DNA of 64,000 nt from Spirochaetota bacterium (GTDB lineage: Bacteria; Spirochaetota; UBA4802; JAFGDQ01): contig JAFGDQ010000023.1 of the NCBI GenBank assembly GCA_016932015.1, positions 1 to 64,000 on the forward strand. The letters run 5' to 3'. Positions 1 through 8,325 of this stretch are shown in pieces. How positions within the stretch are numbered: position 1 is the stretch's first letter; every line of letters begins with the position of its first letter. The notes below the pieces were generated by a model that made no database searches, was not told the origin of the DNA, and was given only the letters and a program-made list of their open reading frames with translations. The translations under genes and the position numbers were made by a program.

Positions 1-3
1 AAA

Positions 4-80
4 CCGGAATGGGTGGCAGATTATTTCCGGAATCCCCGGCAGGTTATTTCCGGATTGGGTGGCAGGTTATTTCCGGAATA
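4..80. repeat. Three 23-bp tandem direct repeats, probable IS21-type element end
   Basis: Three head-to-tail 23-bp units lie at 4-26, 27-49 and 50-72, with a partial fourth at 73-80. Each begins CCGGAAT or CCGGATT and ends GGCAGGTTATTT, with small differences. Multiple short terminal repeats of about this length are typical of IS21-family insertion sequence ends, so the window probably opens just inside or at the edge of such an element. No istA/istB coding sequence is visible, so the family is an inference from the repeats alone. Confidence 0.45.
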
Positions 81-158
81 CGCACATAGTAATTGTGTTT
101 TCCAAGTTTTTCTTTCTTTAAATCAATCATTTAATGCTACTCAATCGGGTAACGTTTA

Positions 159-1181
159 TCACTTTTTCTGTTTATCTGCATTTTGCTCAAGGCTTTTCAT
201 ATCTTCCTCAAGTTCCTTAAGACTGTCTTCATGCTCAATGAATTTAATTCGCGTTTTATATTTATCATATTCAAGAGACGATTTTTCCAATGCCATTTCA
301 TGGCTGATCTTGCCCGCATGAGTTAACAGCTCCCTGCCGTTAAGTTGTATAATGACATCCAGCCGTTCTATCCAGTCTTTCATGTACATCGGCGTCTGCT
401 GCCTGGCCATTGTTTCCGCGAACGCGAGATATTGTTCAACAAGAAGTCCTAAAAGACCTATCTCGTCTTCATTCAGGAAGTTTTTTGCGATGCTGGCATC
501 GCTTTTTTTTATTGAAGAATCGGACTTTTTATCAAATGACTGCATTCCGAGTAACGGCAATGAAGCGTCAACGCGTCTGTACACTAATTCTGCGGCAGTC
601 TGGCTGCTGATTGCCCAGAGCAGTTTATTTTGAATTATCTTAAAAAATCCAATTGTCTTTTTGTCTTTCGCGTCATAATCAATGCTTGTCGCGTATATAT
701 CCTTTATCTTCTGGTAAAAAAAGCGTTCGGAAATGCGGATTTCACGGATGCGTTCCTGTAATTCCGTGAAATAATTCATCGAATTGCCGGTTTTGAAACG
801 TTCGCTGTTTAAAGCAAACCCTTTGATTATATATTCCTTAAGCCTTTGAGTCGCCCATATGCGGAATTTTGTGCCCTGCGATGATTTTACCCTGTAACCT
901 ACTGATATTATTACGTCAAGATTGTAGTAATCAAGCATACGTTCTACATTCCTGCCGCCTTCCTGACGAACTTGTCGGAATTTCCGACAAGTTGCGCTCT
1001 GTTCCAGTTCGCCTTCTTCATAAATATTCAATATATGTTCAGCTACAGTGCTCCTGCCCTTATCAAACAGGGCTGCCATTTGTTCCTGGGTAAGCCAGAC
1101 TGTTTCGTCTTCCAGATGAACATCGATTTTTATGCGGCCTTCCTGATCCTGGTATATCAGCAGTTGGGAATTGTCAGGCAT
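159..1181 (-). CDS. RhuM-family virulence/accessory protein
   Basis: A 340-aa protein whose N-terminal half carries the hallmark RhuM-family text: WLTQEQMAALFDKGRSTV near residues 29-46, a LEQSATCRKFRQVRQEGGR stretch near 58-76, then DYYNLDVIISVGYRVKS. RhuM proteins were first noted on a Salmonella pathogenicity island but in most bacteria they sit in restriction-modification or other mobile loci; no biochemical role is established. The C-terminal half is helical and charged. It is the last gene of the minus-strand run that starts with the helicase at 7734, 26 bp after the Mod stop. A KilA-N/Bro-like DNA-binding N-terminus is plausible but not proven here. Confidence 0.85.
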   Translation of the reverse strand: MPDNSQLLIYQDQEGRIKIDVHLEDETVWLTQEQMAALFDKGRSTVAEHILNIYEEGELEQSATCRKFRQVRQEGGRNVERMLDYYNLDVIISVGYRVKSSQGTKFRIWATQRLKEYIIKGFALNSERFKTGNSMNYFTELQERIREIRISERFFYQKIKDIYATSIDYDAKDKKTIGFFKIIQNKLLWAISSQTAAELVYRRVDASLPLLGMQSFDKKSDSSIKKSDASIAKNFLNEDEIGLLGLLVEQYLAFAETMARQQTPMYMKDWIERLDVIIQLNGRELLTHAGKISHEMALEKSSLEYDKYKTRIKFIEHEDSLKELEEDMKSLEQNADKQKK

Positions 1182-1207
1182 TTATCTATCTCCTTTCCGC
1201 GCAGGGC

Positions 1208-3229
1208 TTAAATGCACTTCACTTCAGTGCCCGGACTCATCAATTTAAATATCTGTTCAACATTTATTTTCACACTGTCGTCTTTAAACCCGGCGTCCCT
1301 GAAAACTGCCCTTAAAGGTTTTCGTTTCGCGAGTTCCTTGCAGAATTCTTCCGTTATACCGGCTTCCTTGTCAAAGCAAGCGGCAAGCGCGTTTTGATCG
1401 ACAAAAAAGACTTCTTTATTTGCTACTTTTTCTTTTGTGATCGGCAAAGTCAGGTCAACGCCCCAGTCGAGAAGCACCTGGAATAGCAGGTCTTCTTCTG
1501 TGCGGTCGTGTTTTATGTTGTCTGTGAAAAGGCTGATTTTGGACTGGTCTAATGAGTCAGGAGTGTAATAAATGTCTTCCATGTTGCTGTCGTCGACTTT
1601 GAGGACACGGAAGCCGGTGTCTAATTCGAAGGATTTCTGCTCTTCTAAAGGTAATTGGGATTCCTGTTCTTTTTTCTTTTGTTCGAGTTCTTCTTTTATT
1701 TTTTTACCTGCGCGGCGGATGCGTTCTTTGGAGATTTCGGCTATGGTTTTGTAACCTGCTTTGAAGGCTTCCGATTTTTCGTCGCAAATTGCAGGATATT
1801 GAACCATTATAAATTTCCGATTTATCATTTCTTCAGAGTTAATTTGTATTATTGCATGTGCAGTAGTTGAAGAGCCAGCAAAGAAATCTAGAATAATGTC
1901 ATTTTTATTTTCACATACTGCTTTAATAGAATCCATTACTGCATAAATTGATTTTGGATATGTAAAAATTTGAAGTTCACTAAAAATATTTTTCATTAAA
2001 TTTGTTCCATAAGCTGTAGAAGAATATTCTTTTTTATCCCACCATGTATTTGGTAAAACACCATCATTTGGTATTCTGGCCTTAAGATATACATGCCAGT
2101 TGTTTTTCAATAATTTTGGTTGTAGTTCTGGTATTTCTTCTTTTGCTCTTTCGATAGCCCATCTCCACCTTCTTAATTTCCCATCTTCATCAATGGGGTA
2201 TACAATTTGTTCATTTTTATTATTATTTTCCATTAATATCCATTCGTTTTTTTGGGCATCCCATGTCATGTTTGGTATCCTTATTGAATAAGGAGAGACA
2301 AAAATTGGATAATACATTTTCGGAGATTCATTTTTTTGACTTCCAGGCTTTCTGAAATTTACCCACTCAAAATGTCCTTTCTCATCTTTTTCATTATATC
2401 TTGCTATCTGCTTTTCATTTCTTGAGAATCTACATATTTTAGATTCCTCCGATTTACCATATAATATTGCATATTCATGAGTAATTGAAAGTCCTTTCAA
2501 CGTTGATCTACCTGCAGGATTATTTCGAATAGCTATTATGCCTATTCTATTATCATGACCGAATATTTCGTCACAAATGCTTATTAATGTATTTAATTCA
2601 TTATGATCTATTGTAATGAATAGGATGCCATCATTTGTTAATAGATTCCTCGCTAATTTTAATCTAGGAAATATCATAGAAAGCCAATTACTATGAAATT
2701 TTCCATTTGACTCTGTATTAGCAATAGTAATAAAACCTTCCTCATTTTTTTGCCCTGATAAAAATAAATAATCATCTTCTTCACTGAAATAGTTATTTTT
2801 ATATAGAATATCATTCCCCGTATTATAAGGCGGGTCAATATAGATCATTTTGATCTTCCCCAGATAAGTCTCCTGTAAAAGCTTAAGCGCGTCGAGATTA
2901 TCGCCTTCGATGAACAGGTTTTGGGTTGTTTCAAAATCAACGCTTTCCTCCCTGCAAGGACGCAGCGTTTTCGCTATCGGCAGGTTTGCTGTGATTAATG
3001 CTTCCCGTTTTCCCGGCCAGTTTAAATGATAGCGTTCCTGCGGGCCTTCGACGATTTTATCGGAGAGTTCCTGTTTTAACTGATCAAAATCGATTACTTT
3101 CTTATATGTTTTTTTATCGCCAGTTGCTGAAGCATCTTCAATCTCCGTTACACAATTCGGAAAAAGCTCAGCAAGCTTTTCTATGTTCTGTTTTGTTAAA
3201 TCAGGGCTATGCATCTTTAACTTATCCAT
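1208..3229 (-). CDS. Type III-like site-specific DNA adenine methyltransferase (Mod)
   Basis: A 673-aa beta-class amino-methyltransferase. The catalytic motif DPPYNTGND is near residue 132, and the SAM-binding motif DFFAGSSTTAHA follows much later; that order defines the beta class used by type III Mod subunits. The start MDKLKMHSPDLTKQNIEKL is the usual Mod beginning, and GGAGG inside the end of the upstream transposase gene can act as ribosome binding site. The central part, roughly 1800-2830, presumably the target recognition domain, is visibly more AT-rich than both ends, as if exchanged by recombination. It overlaps the transposase stop by 8 bp. A Res endonuclease subunit is not in the window; it may lie beyond the left edge or be missing. 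Likely role: host DNA methylation for a restriction or helicase-based defence system. Confidence 0.9.
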   Translation of the reverse strand: MDKLKMHSPDLTKQNIEKLAELFPNCVTEIEDASATGDKKTYKKVIDFDQLKQELSDKIVEGPQERYHLNWPGKREALITANLPIAKTLRPCREESVDFETTQNLFIEGDNLDALKLLQETYLGKIKMIYIDPPYNTGNDILYKNNYFSEEDDYLFLSGQKNEEGFITIANTESNGKFHSNWLSMIFPRLKLARNLLTNDGILFITIDHNELNTLISICDEIFGHDNRIGIIAIRNNPAGRSTLKGLSITHEYAILYGKSEESKICRFSRNEKQIARYNEKDEKGHFEWVNFRKPGSQKNESPKMYYPIFVSPYSIRIPNMTWDAQKNEWILMENNNKNEQIVYPIDEDGKLRRWRWAIERAKEEIPELQPKLLKNNWHVYLKARIPNDGVLPNTWWDKKEYSSTAYGTNLMKNIFSELQIFTYPKSIYAVMDSIKAVCENKNDIILDFFAGSSTTAHAIIQINSEEMINRKFIMVQYPAICDEKSEAFKAGYKTIAEISKERIRRAGKKIKEELEQKKKEQESQLPLEEQKSFELDTGFRVLKVDDSNMEDIYYTPDSLDQSKISLFTDNIKHDRTEEDLLFQVLLDWGVDLTLPITKEKVANKEVFFVDQNALAACFDKEAGITEEFCKELAKRKPLRAVFRDAGFKDDSVKINVEQIFKLMSPGTEVKCI

Positions 3230-3803
3230 TAATCAACTCTGCCTCCGGGTTTAATTTATCAATATTCCATTTTATTGGATTTTCTATTATATATCTTGTT
3301 ATATGATACAACTCTTCTTCATTTCGAATAATATGTTCCCAATAATTTCGCTGCCATAATTTGGCATTGTATTCTTGTTTAATTTCATTAACACGTTTTG
3401 TAACAGCAGATTTGAATCCGCGGATAATTGCGCCGATTGTCTGTGATGGCGATCGGAATGCCGATGTGTCAGGTATTTTATTGGACGGTGAATTTTGCAA
3501 CATTGTAGGGGCGTATTGCAATACGCCCCTACATGAATAATTGATTATAATTATACAATGAAAATGATTTGGCATGACAATCCATGAATCCAATCCGACA
3601 TTTTTACGGATTTCCGGTGTTTTTAACCATTCATCCGCGACGATCTCTCCGTATTTGTTTAATATCATATTATCATTTATAATTTCTCCGAAAACACATT
3701 CCCGGTTTTGCGTGCAAATCGTAACAAAATATGCTCCTGCTGAGGAATAATCATATTCTTTTAAACGAATAGAACGTCTGTGATATTTTTTTATTTCTGT
3801 CAT
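3222..3803 (-). CDS. REP-associated tyrosine transposase (RAYT, IS200-like Y1 fold)
   Basis: A 193-aa single-domain Y1 transposase of the RAYT type. It has the N-terminal YDYSSAGAYFVTICTQNRE stretch (residues about 14-32), the HUH metal/nicking motif in PNHFHCIII, and the C-terminal NYWEHIIRNEEEL region that carries the catalytic tyrosine. RAYTs are single-copy chromosomal enzymes that process REP palindromes rather than true insertion sequences. The gene starts with an ATGA overlap on the DUF4391 stop and ends 8 bp inside mod, so it is cotranscribed and probably translationally coupled within the defence operon. A 30-bp perfect palindrome lies inside its own coding sequence at 3504-3533, which adds a short peptide segment after the HUH motif. 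Confidence 0.9.
   Translation of the reverse strand: MTEIKKYHRRSIRLKEYDYSSAGAYFVTICTQNRECVFGEIINDNMILNKYGEIVADEWLKTPEIRKNVGLDSWIVMPNHFHCIIIINYSCRGVLQYAPTMLQNSPSNKIPDTSAFRSPSQTIGAIIRGFKSAVTKRVNEIKQEYNAKLWQRNYWEHIIRNEEELYHITRYIIENPIKWNIDKLNPEAELING
3504..3533. repeat. 30-bp perfect palindrome (REP-like) inside the RAYT gene
   Basis: A perfect inverted repeat with two 15-base arms, TGTAGGGGCGTATTG and its complement, and no spacer. It reads in frame through the transposase, encoding roughly RGVLQYAPT between the HUH motif and the following helix. RAYT enzymes act on REP palindromes, so this may be a copy of, or derived from, the enzyme's own substrate. No second copy was seen in this window. 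Confidence 0.85.
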
Positions 3804-4462
3804 TCTTTCAATGTTATTATTTCATCTTTTATTCTCTTCAGCTCGGAATTCATCTCAACCTTCCTGTTAAACTGCTTCTCTCTATTCATCCTCGTCTCAA
3901 GCATTTCCGCTTCATGCTGTTTCAAATTAAGCATTTCAGCTCTCGAAACATAATCTGTTATTGATTCATTTTTTCGCACATTAACGGCTATAATGCTATT
4001 CAATAAAGCGTAATATAGTTTCTCAAGGTCTAAAACAACGGGCAATGATTTTTCATCAGCATCATTACTTATCCAGTCTGTTTTAAAATACCTGCCGATT
4101 ACCCATTTATTCTTATCTGCTTCACTTTGTCTTTTGTGTGCCGCCGCATAACATGTTCTATCATCATAATTAATTACAAAAATAATAGGCGAAGGAACAG
4201 CTTTATCAATTATTGATAACAGATTAATATCAAATTCCCCTGACTTCGGAATAACAGTAAATATTTGTATTTCCTCAACGTCTCCCTTTGCAGGAAGATT
4301 AATAGTGTCAGGTGACAATTTATATGACCAGATGAATTTATCTATTTCCCGGCTGAACTGATCCTTTATTCTATATGATGGAGATGAATATTTATATATT
4401 TTGTTCTTCGGTAAAACTTTTCCGTATGCGGCATTCTTCGGAAAATCATAAAGATAATTCAT
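3800..4462 (-). CDS. DUF4391 domain-containing protein
   Basis: A 220-aa protein matching the DUF4391 pattern: an N-terminal block MNYLYDFPKNAAYGKVLPK, a conserved NLPAKGDVEEIQIF stretch near residues 55-68, and a central IIFVINYDDRTCYAAAHKR segment, followed by a charged C-terminal helix. Function is unknown. In other genomes the family sits beside SNF2/PLD helicases and type III-like methyltransferases, exactly as here: it starts 2 bp after the helicase stop and its own stop overlaps the RAYT start. This conserved company suggests it is a structural or targeting subunit of the same DNA-modification or defence complex. Confidence 0.8.
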   Translation of the reverse strand: MNYLYDFPKNAAYGKVLPKNKIYKYSSPSYRIKDQFSREIDKFIWSYKLSPDTINLPAKGDVEEIQIFTVIPKSGEFDINLLSIIDKAVPSPIIFVINYDDRTCYAAAHKRQSEADKNKWVIGRYFKTDWISNDADEKSLPVVLDLEKLYYALLNSIIAVNVRKNESITDYVSRAEMLNLKQHEAEMLETRMNREKQFNRKVEMNSELKRIKDEIITLKE

Positions 4463-4464
4463 TT

Positions 4465-7400
4465 CTAAGAGAGCCCTTTTATAATAAAAAAAGTAATTAA
4501 TTCAAAGTCATTTAAACCGTTAATTGAATCAATGAGGGCTGTTGTTTTTTTTCCTGTAAAGAGGCTGTCAAGATCCTTGTCTTCTTTAACGTCGATCATT
4601 GACCTGATTGCCCGGCTGAGCAGGTCTGAATAATGATCCATGCTTCTCCCGTCATTGGTTTCTTTATTGAATTTTCTGCAAAGTTCAGTATTCGGCTTGT
4701 CAAGCCCTTTACAGTTTGCCCGTACAAGATCAAGCAGCTTTTTAACCTCTGTATGATTGGTAATGATGTTTCCGTTGTCGTCAATGTATACAATATAATA
4801 CGGATGCAGCCGGTTATGCTGGTTTATGTTTACGCTTTCATTGCGGTTTCGGAGAGTGAAAATTATCCCGGGAGCAAGGCCTGTTTCAGGTCTAGCTTCA
4901 ACAACCGCGTGTAAACCATTGGGAAGATTTTCCAGTTCTCCGTTTTCTTTAACATAATTCAGCAAATCCATGCGAAAATCATTCAGGCCGAGATCAGTGA
5001 TGTTCACTCCGCTTTTCAAATCTTCAAGTTCAATGACTTCATCCTGTAACCTGCGTAGCTGTTCTTTACGATAAGACACATCGTTTGACTGCGCGGACAA
5101 CACATTATCGTCTCCTGTCGCGGTTACGTCGACAATCATCATACGGTTTTCAACGCGTTCTTTCAGGTTTATATATTCATCAAGTGTTATGTCAGGCCAG
5201 TAATTTACCAGTTGAATTTTATCATTGTACGAACCGATTCGGTCAATGCGGCCAAAACGCTGGATAATTCTTACCGGATTCCAGTGAATGTCATAATTGA
5301 TCACATAATCACAGTCCTGTAAATTCTGCCCTTCCGATATGCAGTCTGTCCCAACGAGCAAATCAATCTCTCCGGTTTCTTCCGGTAAAACCAAATCTTT
5401 TTCTTTGGATTTTGGCGAAAACAACGTCAGTAATGAATTAAAATCATATCCTTTTCCGATAGTGGTTCTGGGCGTATCCGATCCTGTGACAACTCCGGAA
5501 TGGATATTTTGCTTCAAGAAGAATTGGGATAAGTTTTCGTGTAAATAATTGGCAGTATCTGCAAATGCCGTAAAAATAAGTGCTTTTCTATTTCCGGGAT
5601 TAATAGGCCTGTTTATTTTATTTTGAACATGGGCTATTAAATGCTGAAGCTTGGCATCATCTTCAGGCTTTACCTTTTGCATTTCCTCAAGCAGAAATGT
5701 TATTATTTTTTTATCTTCCTCAAGGTGTCTTTCCCATGATGGCAAATCCATGTCAGCGAAATCAACTTTTACTTTTCCGCCAGTCATCAGATCGCCCAAA
5801 TCCGATATATCATCTTCATCAGGTTCAAGTTCATCCAGAGAATCACTCAGATCGTGCACGGAGAAATCCGAAGCGGTTTGATTAAAGGTATTTATCTTTT
5901 CGAGTATATTTTTATGATTACCGGTTAGTGTTTTTAAAGTAATTCTGAAGGATTCAACAGAGCTCTCAAGTCTTTTCAGCAGGTTTGTTATCATAAGGCT
6001 TTGAAGGCTTTTTTCTCTGTCTATTTGTTTAAGCTTTCCTTTCCCGCCTTCAACGCTGGTGTCATATAGATCTTCGTATTTTTTCAGTCTGCTTGGTAAA
6101 ATATAATTAATAGGGGTATATATGCAGAGTTTTAATTTTGATAATTCTTTATAAATATCATTGGATTTTATTACATCATCCCTCATGGTGATAGGGCATC
6201 TGTAAGAAAGCGGTTTAAGACGCGTGGAAAATTTACCGATTTCATTAATGTCGTAAAATGTCTCTATATGCTTTCGCGAGCGGGCAATAGTAACGCTGTC
6301 AAGCAGTTCAAAAAAATCAAAATCAAGTGCGTTAAGAATACCTGCCGCGGTTCTTTCTTCAGGCGGCAGCAGCGACCATCTGTTAAATGCAGCCTGGGCC
6401 TGTCTGAAAATTTCATCAATGTCTTTTCCAATGCGTAATTTTTGGTTTAATTTTTCAGTTTCACCCTCATAAGCCAAAGCAAGCTGATTTTTTAAATCAT
6501 TAAACCGGTTGTTAACAGGTGTTGCAGAAAGCATTAAGACTTTTGTTTTAACACCCTGGCGGATTACCATGTTCATTAATTTCTGGTAACGTGTTTCTTT
6601 TTCTTTAAAAGCCTCATTGTTCCGGAAATTATGAGATTCATCAATCACTACCAGATCATAATTGCCCCAGTTGACTCTGTTTAATGGAGTGCCTAATGAC
6701 TCACCTGTAATTCTCTGTAAATCTGTATGGCATAAAACATCATAATTCAAGCGGTCTTTCGCGAAAATATTAGTTTTGAGATTCCGGTTATATGTAATCC
6801 AGTTATCAGCCAGTTTTTTAGGGCACAAAACAAGAACCGAACGGTTTCTTAATTCATAGTATTTAATGACCGCCAGCGCGGTAAAAGTTTTGCCGAGGCC
6901 GACACTGTCCGCCAGTATGCACCCATTGTAGCTTTCAAGTTTGTTTATGATTCCGGTAGCAGCGTCGCGCTGAAAATTAAACAGTTTTTTCCAGATCAAA
7001 GTCTCGCGATAGCCTGTTAAATCTTTTGGCAGCACATCTTCACTGATATCTTCAAGAAATTCATTGAATATATTATATAAAGTTAAAAAGTAAATTTTTT
7101 CCGGTGAGTTTTCCTGGTAAACGGATTCTATGTGCGAGCAAATCTTTTCAGTGACATCGGCCAGTTTATCTCTATCATTCCAGATTTGATCGAACAATTG
7201 CTGGTATTGCAGCGTTAATTGATTATCACTGATTTTATTGATAAAATTAGAAACAGCGTCTCCCTGCTGAAATCCTAAATCAACAGCAGTAAAACCGTGT
7301 ATTGGTGTGTATGTGGTATTCTTTTCCTTTGCCTCCAGGCAAGCGAATTGCTGCATTGGAGCTTTAGTGGCATTTGATCTGAATTTTGCTTTCTTTTGTA

Positions 7401-7734
7401 TCCATTCAGCGCATTCTCTTGCGATTGCTCTCTGTGTTAATTTGTTCTTTAACTGTATTTCATAATCATTGCCGTAAAGACTCCGTTCTCTGGCTAATTT
7501 AGGAATGTAAAATTCTCGTTTCTCTTTTTTTATCTTGTCAGCGACCTTTTCCTCAACAAAAGTAGGGGATGTGAAAATGAATTCCAATGTGTCAATTTTA
7601 TTCATTTCTTCTTTTAAAGCTTCGTAGGCATAGATAGAAAAGCAGGAGGCTGCAATTTTAAGTTTTGAGCCTGGAGTAATAGTGTGCTTTAAATCATTAC
7701 CCCATAAGTTGTTTATGTTATCAATGATTTGCAT
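4465..7734 (-). CDS. SNF2-like helicase with N-terminal phospholipase D-like domain
   Basis: A 1089-aa superfamily 2 ATPase. Residues 1 to about 180 resemble the PLD-like region found in front of such helicases. Walker A (ADSVGLGKTFTAL) is near 275, the DESH box (VVIDESHNFRN) near 365, and motif III (LSATPVNNR) near 402. The second RecA lobe carries FTAFADTANYL, then GTDCISEGQNLQDCD and the arginine-finger motif QRFGRIDRIGS. This is the translocating motor of the locus, first gene of the run helicase-DUF4391-RAYT-Mod-RhuM. The N-terminal PLD region has no clear HKD motif, so nuclease activity should not be assumed. Related motors occur in DISARM and in type III-like restriction loci, but the companion genes here do not match classic DISARM. 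Confidence 0.88.
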   Translation of the reverse strand: MQIIDNINNLWGNDLKHTITPGSKLKIAASCFSIYAYEALKEEMNKIDTLEFIFTSPTFVEEKVADKIKKEKREFYIPKLARERSLYGNDYEIQLKNKLTQRAIARECAEWIQKKAKFRSNATKAPMQQFACLEAKEKNTTYTPIHGFTAVDLGFQQGDAVSNFINKISDNQLTLQYQQLFDQIWNDRDKLADVTEKICSHIESVYQENSPEKIYFLTLYNIFNEFLEDISEDVLPKDLTGYRETLIWKKLFNFQRDAATGIINKLESYNGCILADSVGLGKTFTALAVIKYYELRNRSVLVLCPKKLADNWITYNRNLKTNIFAKDRLNYDVLCHTDLQRITGESLGTPLNRVNWGNYDLVVIDESHNFRNNEAFKEKETRYQKLMNMVIRQGVKTKVLMLSATPVNNRFNDLKNQLALAYEGETEKLNQKLRIGKDIDEIFRQAQAAFNRWSLLPPEERTAAGILNALDFDFFELLDSVTIARSRKHIETFYDINEIGKFSTRLKPLSYRCPITMRDDVIKSNDIYKELSKLKLCIYTPINYILPSRLKKYEDLYDTSVEGGKGKLKQIDREKSLQSLMITNLLKRLESSVESFRITLKTLTGNHKNILEKINTFNQTASDFSVHDLSDSLDELEPDEDDISDLGDLMTGGKVKVDFADMDLPSWERHLEEDKKIITFLLEEMQKVKPEDDAKLQHLIAHVQNKINRPINPGNRKALIFTAFADTANYLHENLSQFFLKQNIHSGVVTGSDTPRTTIGKGYDFNSLLTLFSPKSKEKDLVLPEETGEIDLLVGTDCISEGQNLQDCDYVINYDIHWNPVRIIQRFGRIDRIGSYNDKIQLVNYWPDITLDEYINLKERVENRMMIVDVTATGDDNVLSAQSNDVSYRKEQLRRLQDEVIELEDLKSGVNITDLGLNDFRMDLLNYVKENGELENLPNGLHAVVEARPETGLAPGIIFTLRNRNESVNINQHNRLHPYYIVYIDDNGNIITNHTEVKKLLDLVRANCKGLDKPNTELCRKFNKETNDGRSMDHYSDLLSRAIRSMIDVKEDKDLDSLFTGKKTTALIDSINGLNDFELITFFIIKGLS

Positions 7735-7788
7735 TTTGAGTTAATTTTTTTCAAATTTTTATGAGTACCATTACAAATTTTAATATCT

Positions 7789-7962
7789 TTAATGAATTCG
7801 TTCGCGCTCAGCTAAAATGCCTTCTTTAAACAAATCAAAGAAAATATTCGTGTTCTGATCATATTTCGGCCATTGCGGTTTGGGGATGTATGAATAACCA
7901 AGCCTCGTTAAATGAACCAGCGCGGGAATCTTTACCCTTGAATCTTTATTGAATTTAAACAT
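7789..7962 (-). pseudogene. N-terminal fragment of a type I restriction R subunit (HsdR-like)
   Basis: A 57-aa reading frame with ATG at 7962 and GGAG about 8 bases upstream. The peptide contains DSRVKIPALVHLTRLGYSYI and DQNTNIFFDLFKEGI, which read like the extreme N-terminus of HsdR-type nuclease subunits, normally about 1000 aa. It ends soon after in a stop at 7789, and no continuation is visible before the helicase gene at 7734. It is either a relic left by a deletion or a deliberately short protein; a relic is more likely given the collapsed toxin-antitoxin genes just upstream. Confidence 0.55.
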
Positions 7963-8146
7963 TGGAGTCTCCGGTAAAGCACGTTATGTTAACACGCGTT
8001 AAGTATGAAAATACTATTCAAACTTTCAAGGAATTTTTACTCGCCATCGCAATACAAAAAATATCGTATTAATCATTGAAAGAATATAGCTAATGCTAAA
8101 CCGTTTTTAATCATGTTAATCCTTTAAGCCACGGATAGAAAATTAT

Positions 8147-8323
8147 AATTCACTATCTGGCAATCGAAAGGGCCAGTATGCTACTGACATTAATGATCAA
8201 TGGCGTATATGTTTTAACTGGAAAAAAGAGCATGCTTATAATGCAGAAATTACTGATTATCATTGTGGTGATAAAATGATTAATAAAAAAAATCCTGATC
8301 CTGTAAATCCCGGGGAAATTTTA
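8147..8323 (+). pseudogene. Collapsed higBA toxin-antitoxin remnant
   Basis: The plus strand encodes GNRKGQYATDINDQWRICF followed by a tryptophan-lysine stretch and ITDYH, the C-terminal half of a HigB/RelE-type toxin, without its N-terminus. In the same frame, an ATG at 8276 begins MINKKNPDPVNPGEIL, the first residues of a HigA antitoxin, which stops matching at about 8323 against the chemoreceptor gene end. Between them TGT replaces what is normally a stop; restoring TGA would also give GAGGTGAT, a good ribosome binding site for higA. The module therefore looks truncated on both sides and inactivated at the junction. Confidence 0.65.
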
Positions 8324-8325
8324 TT

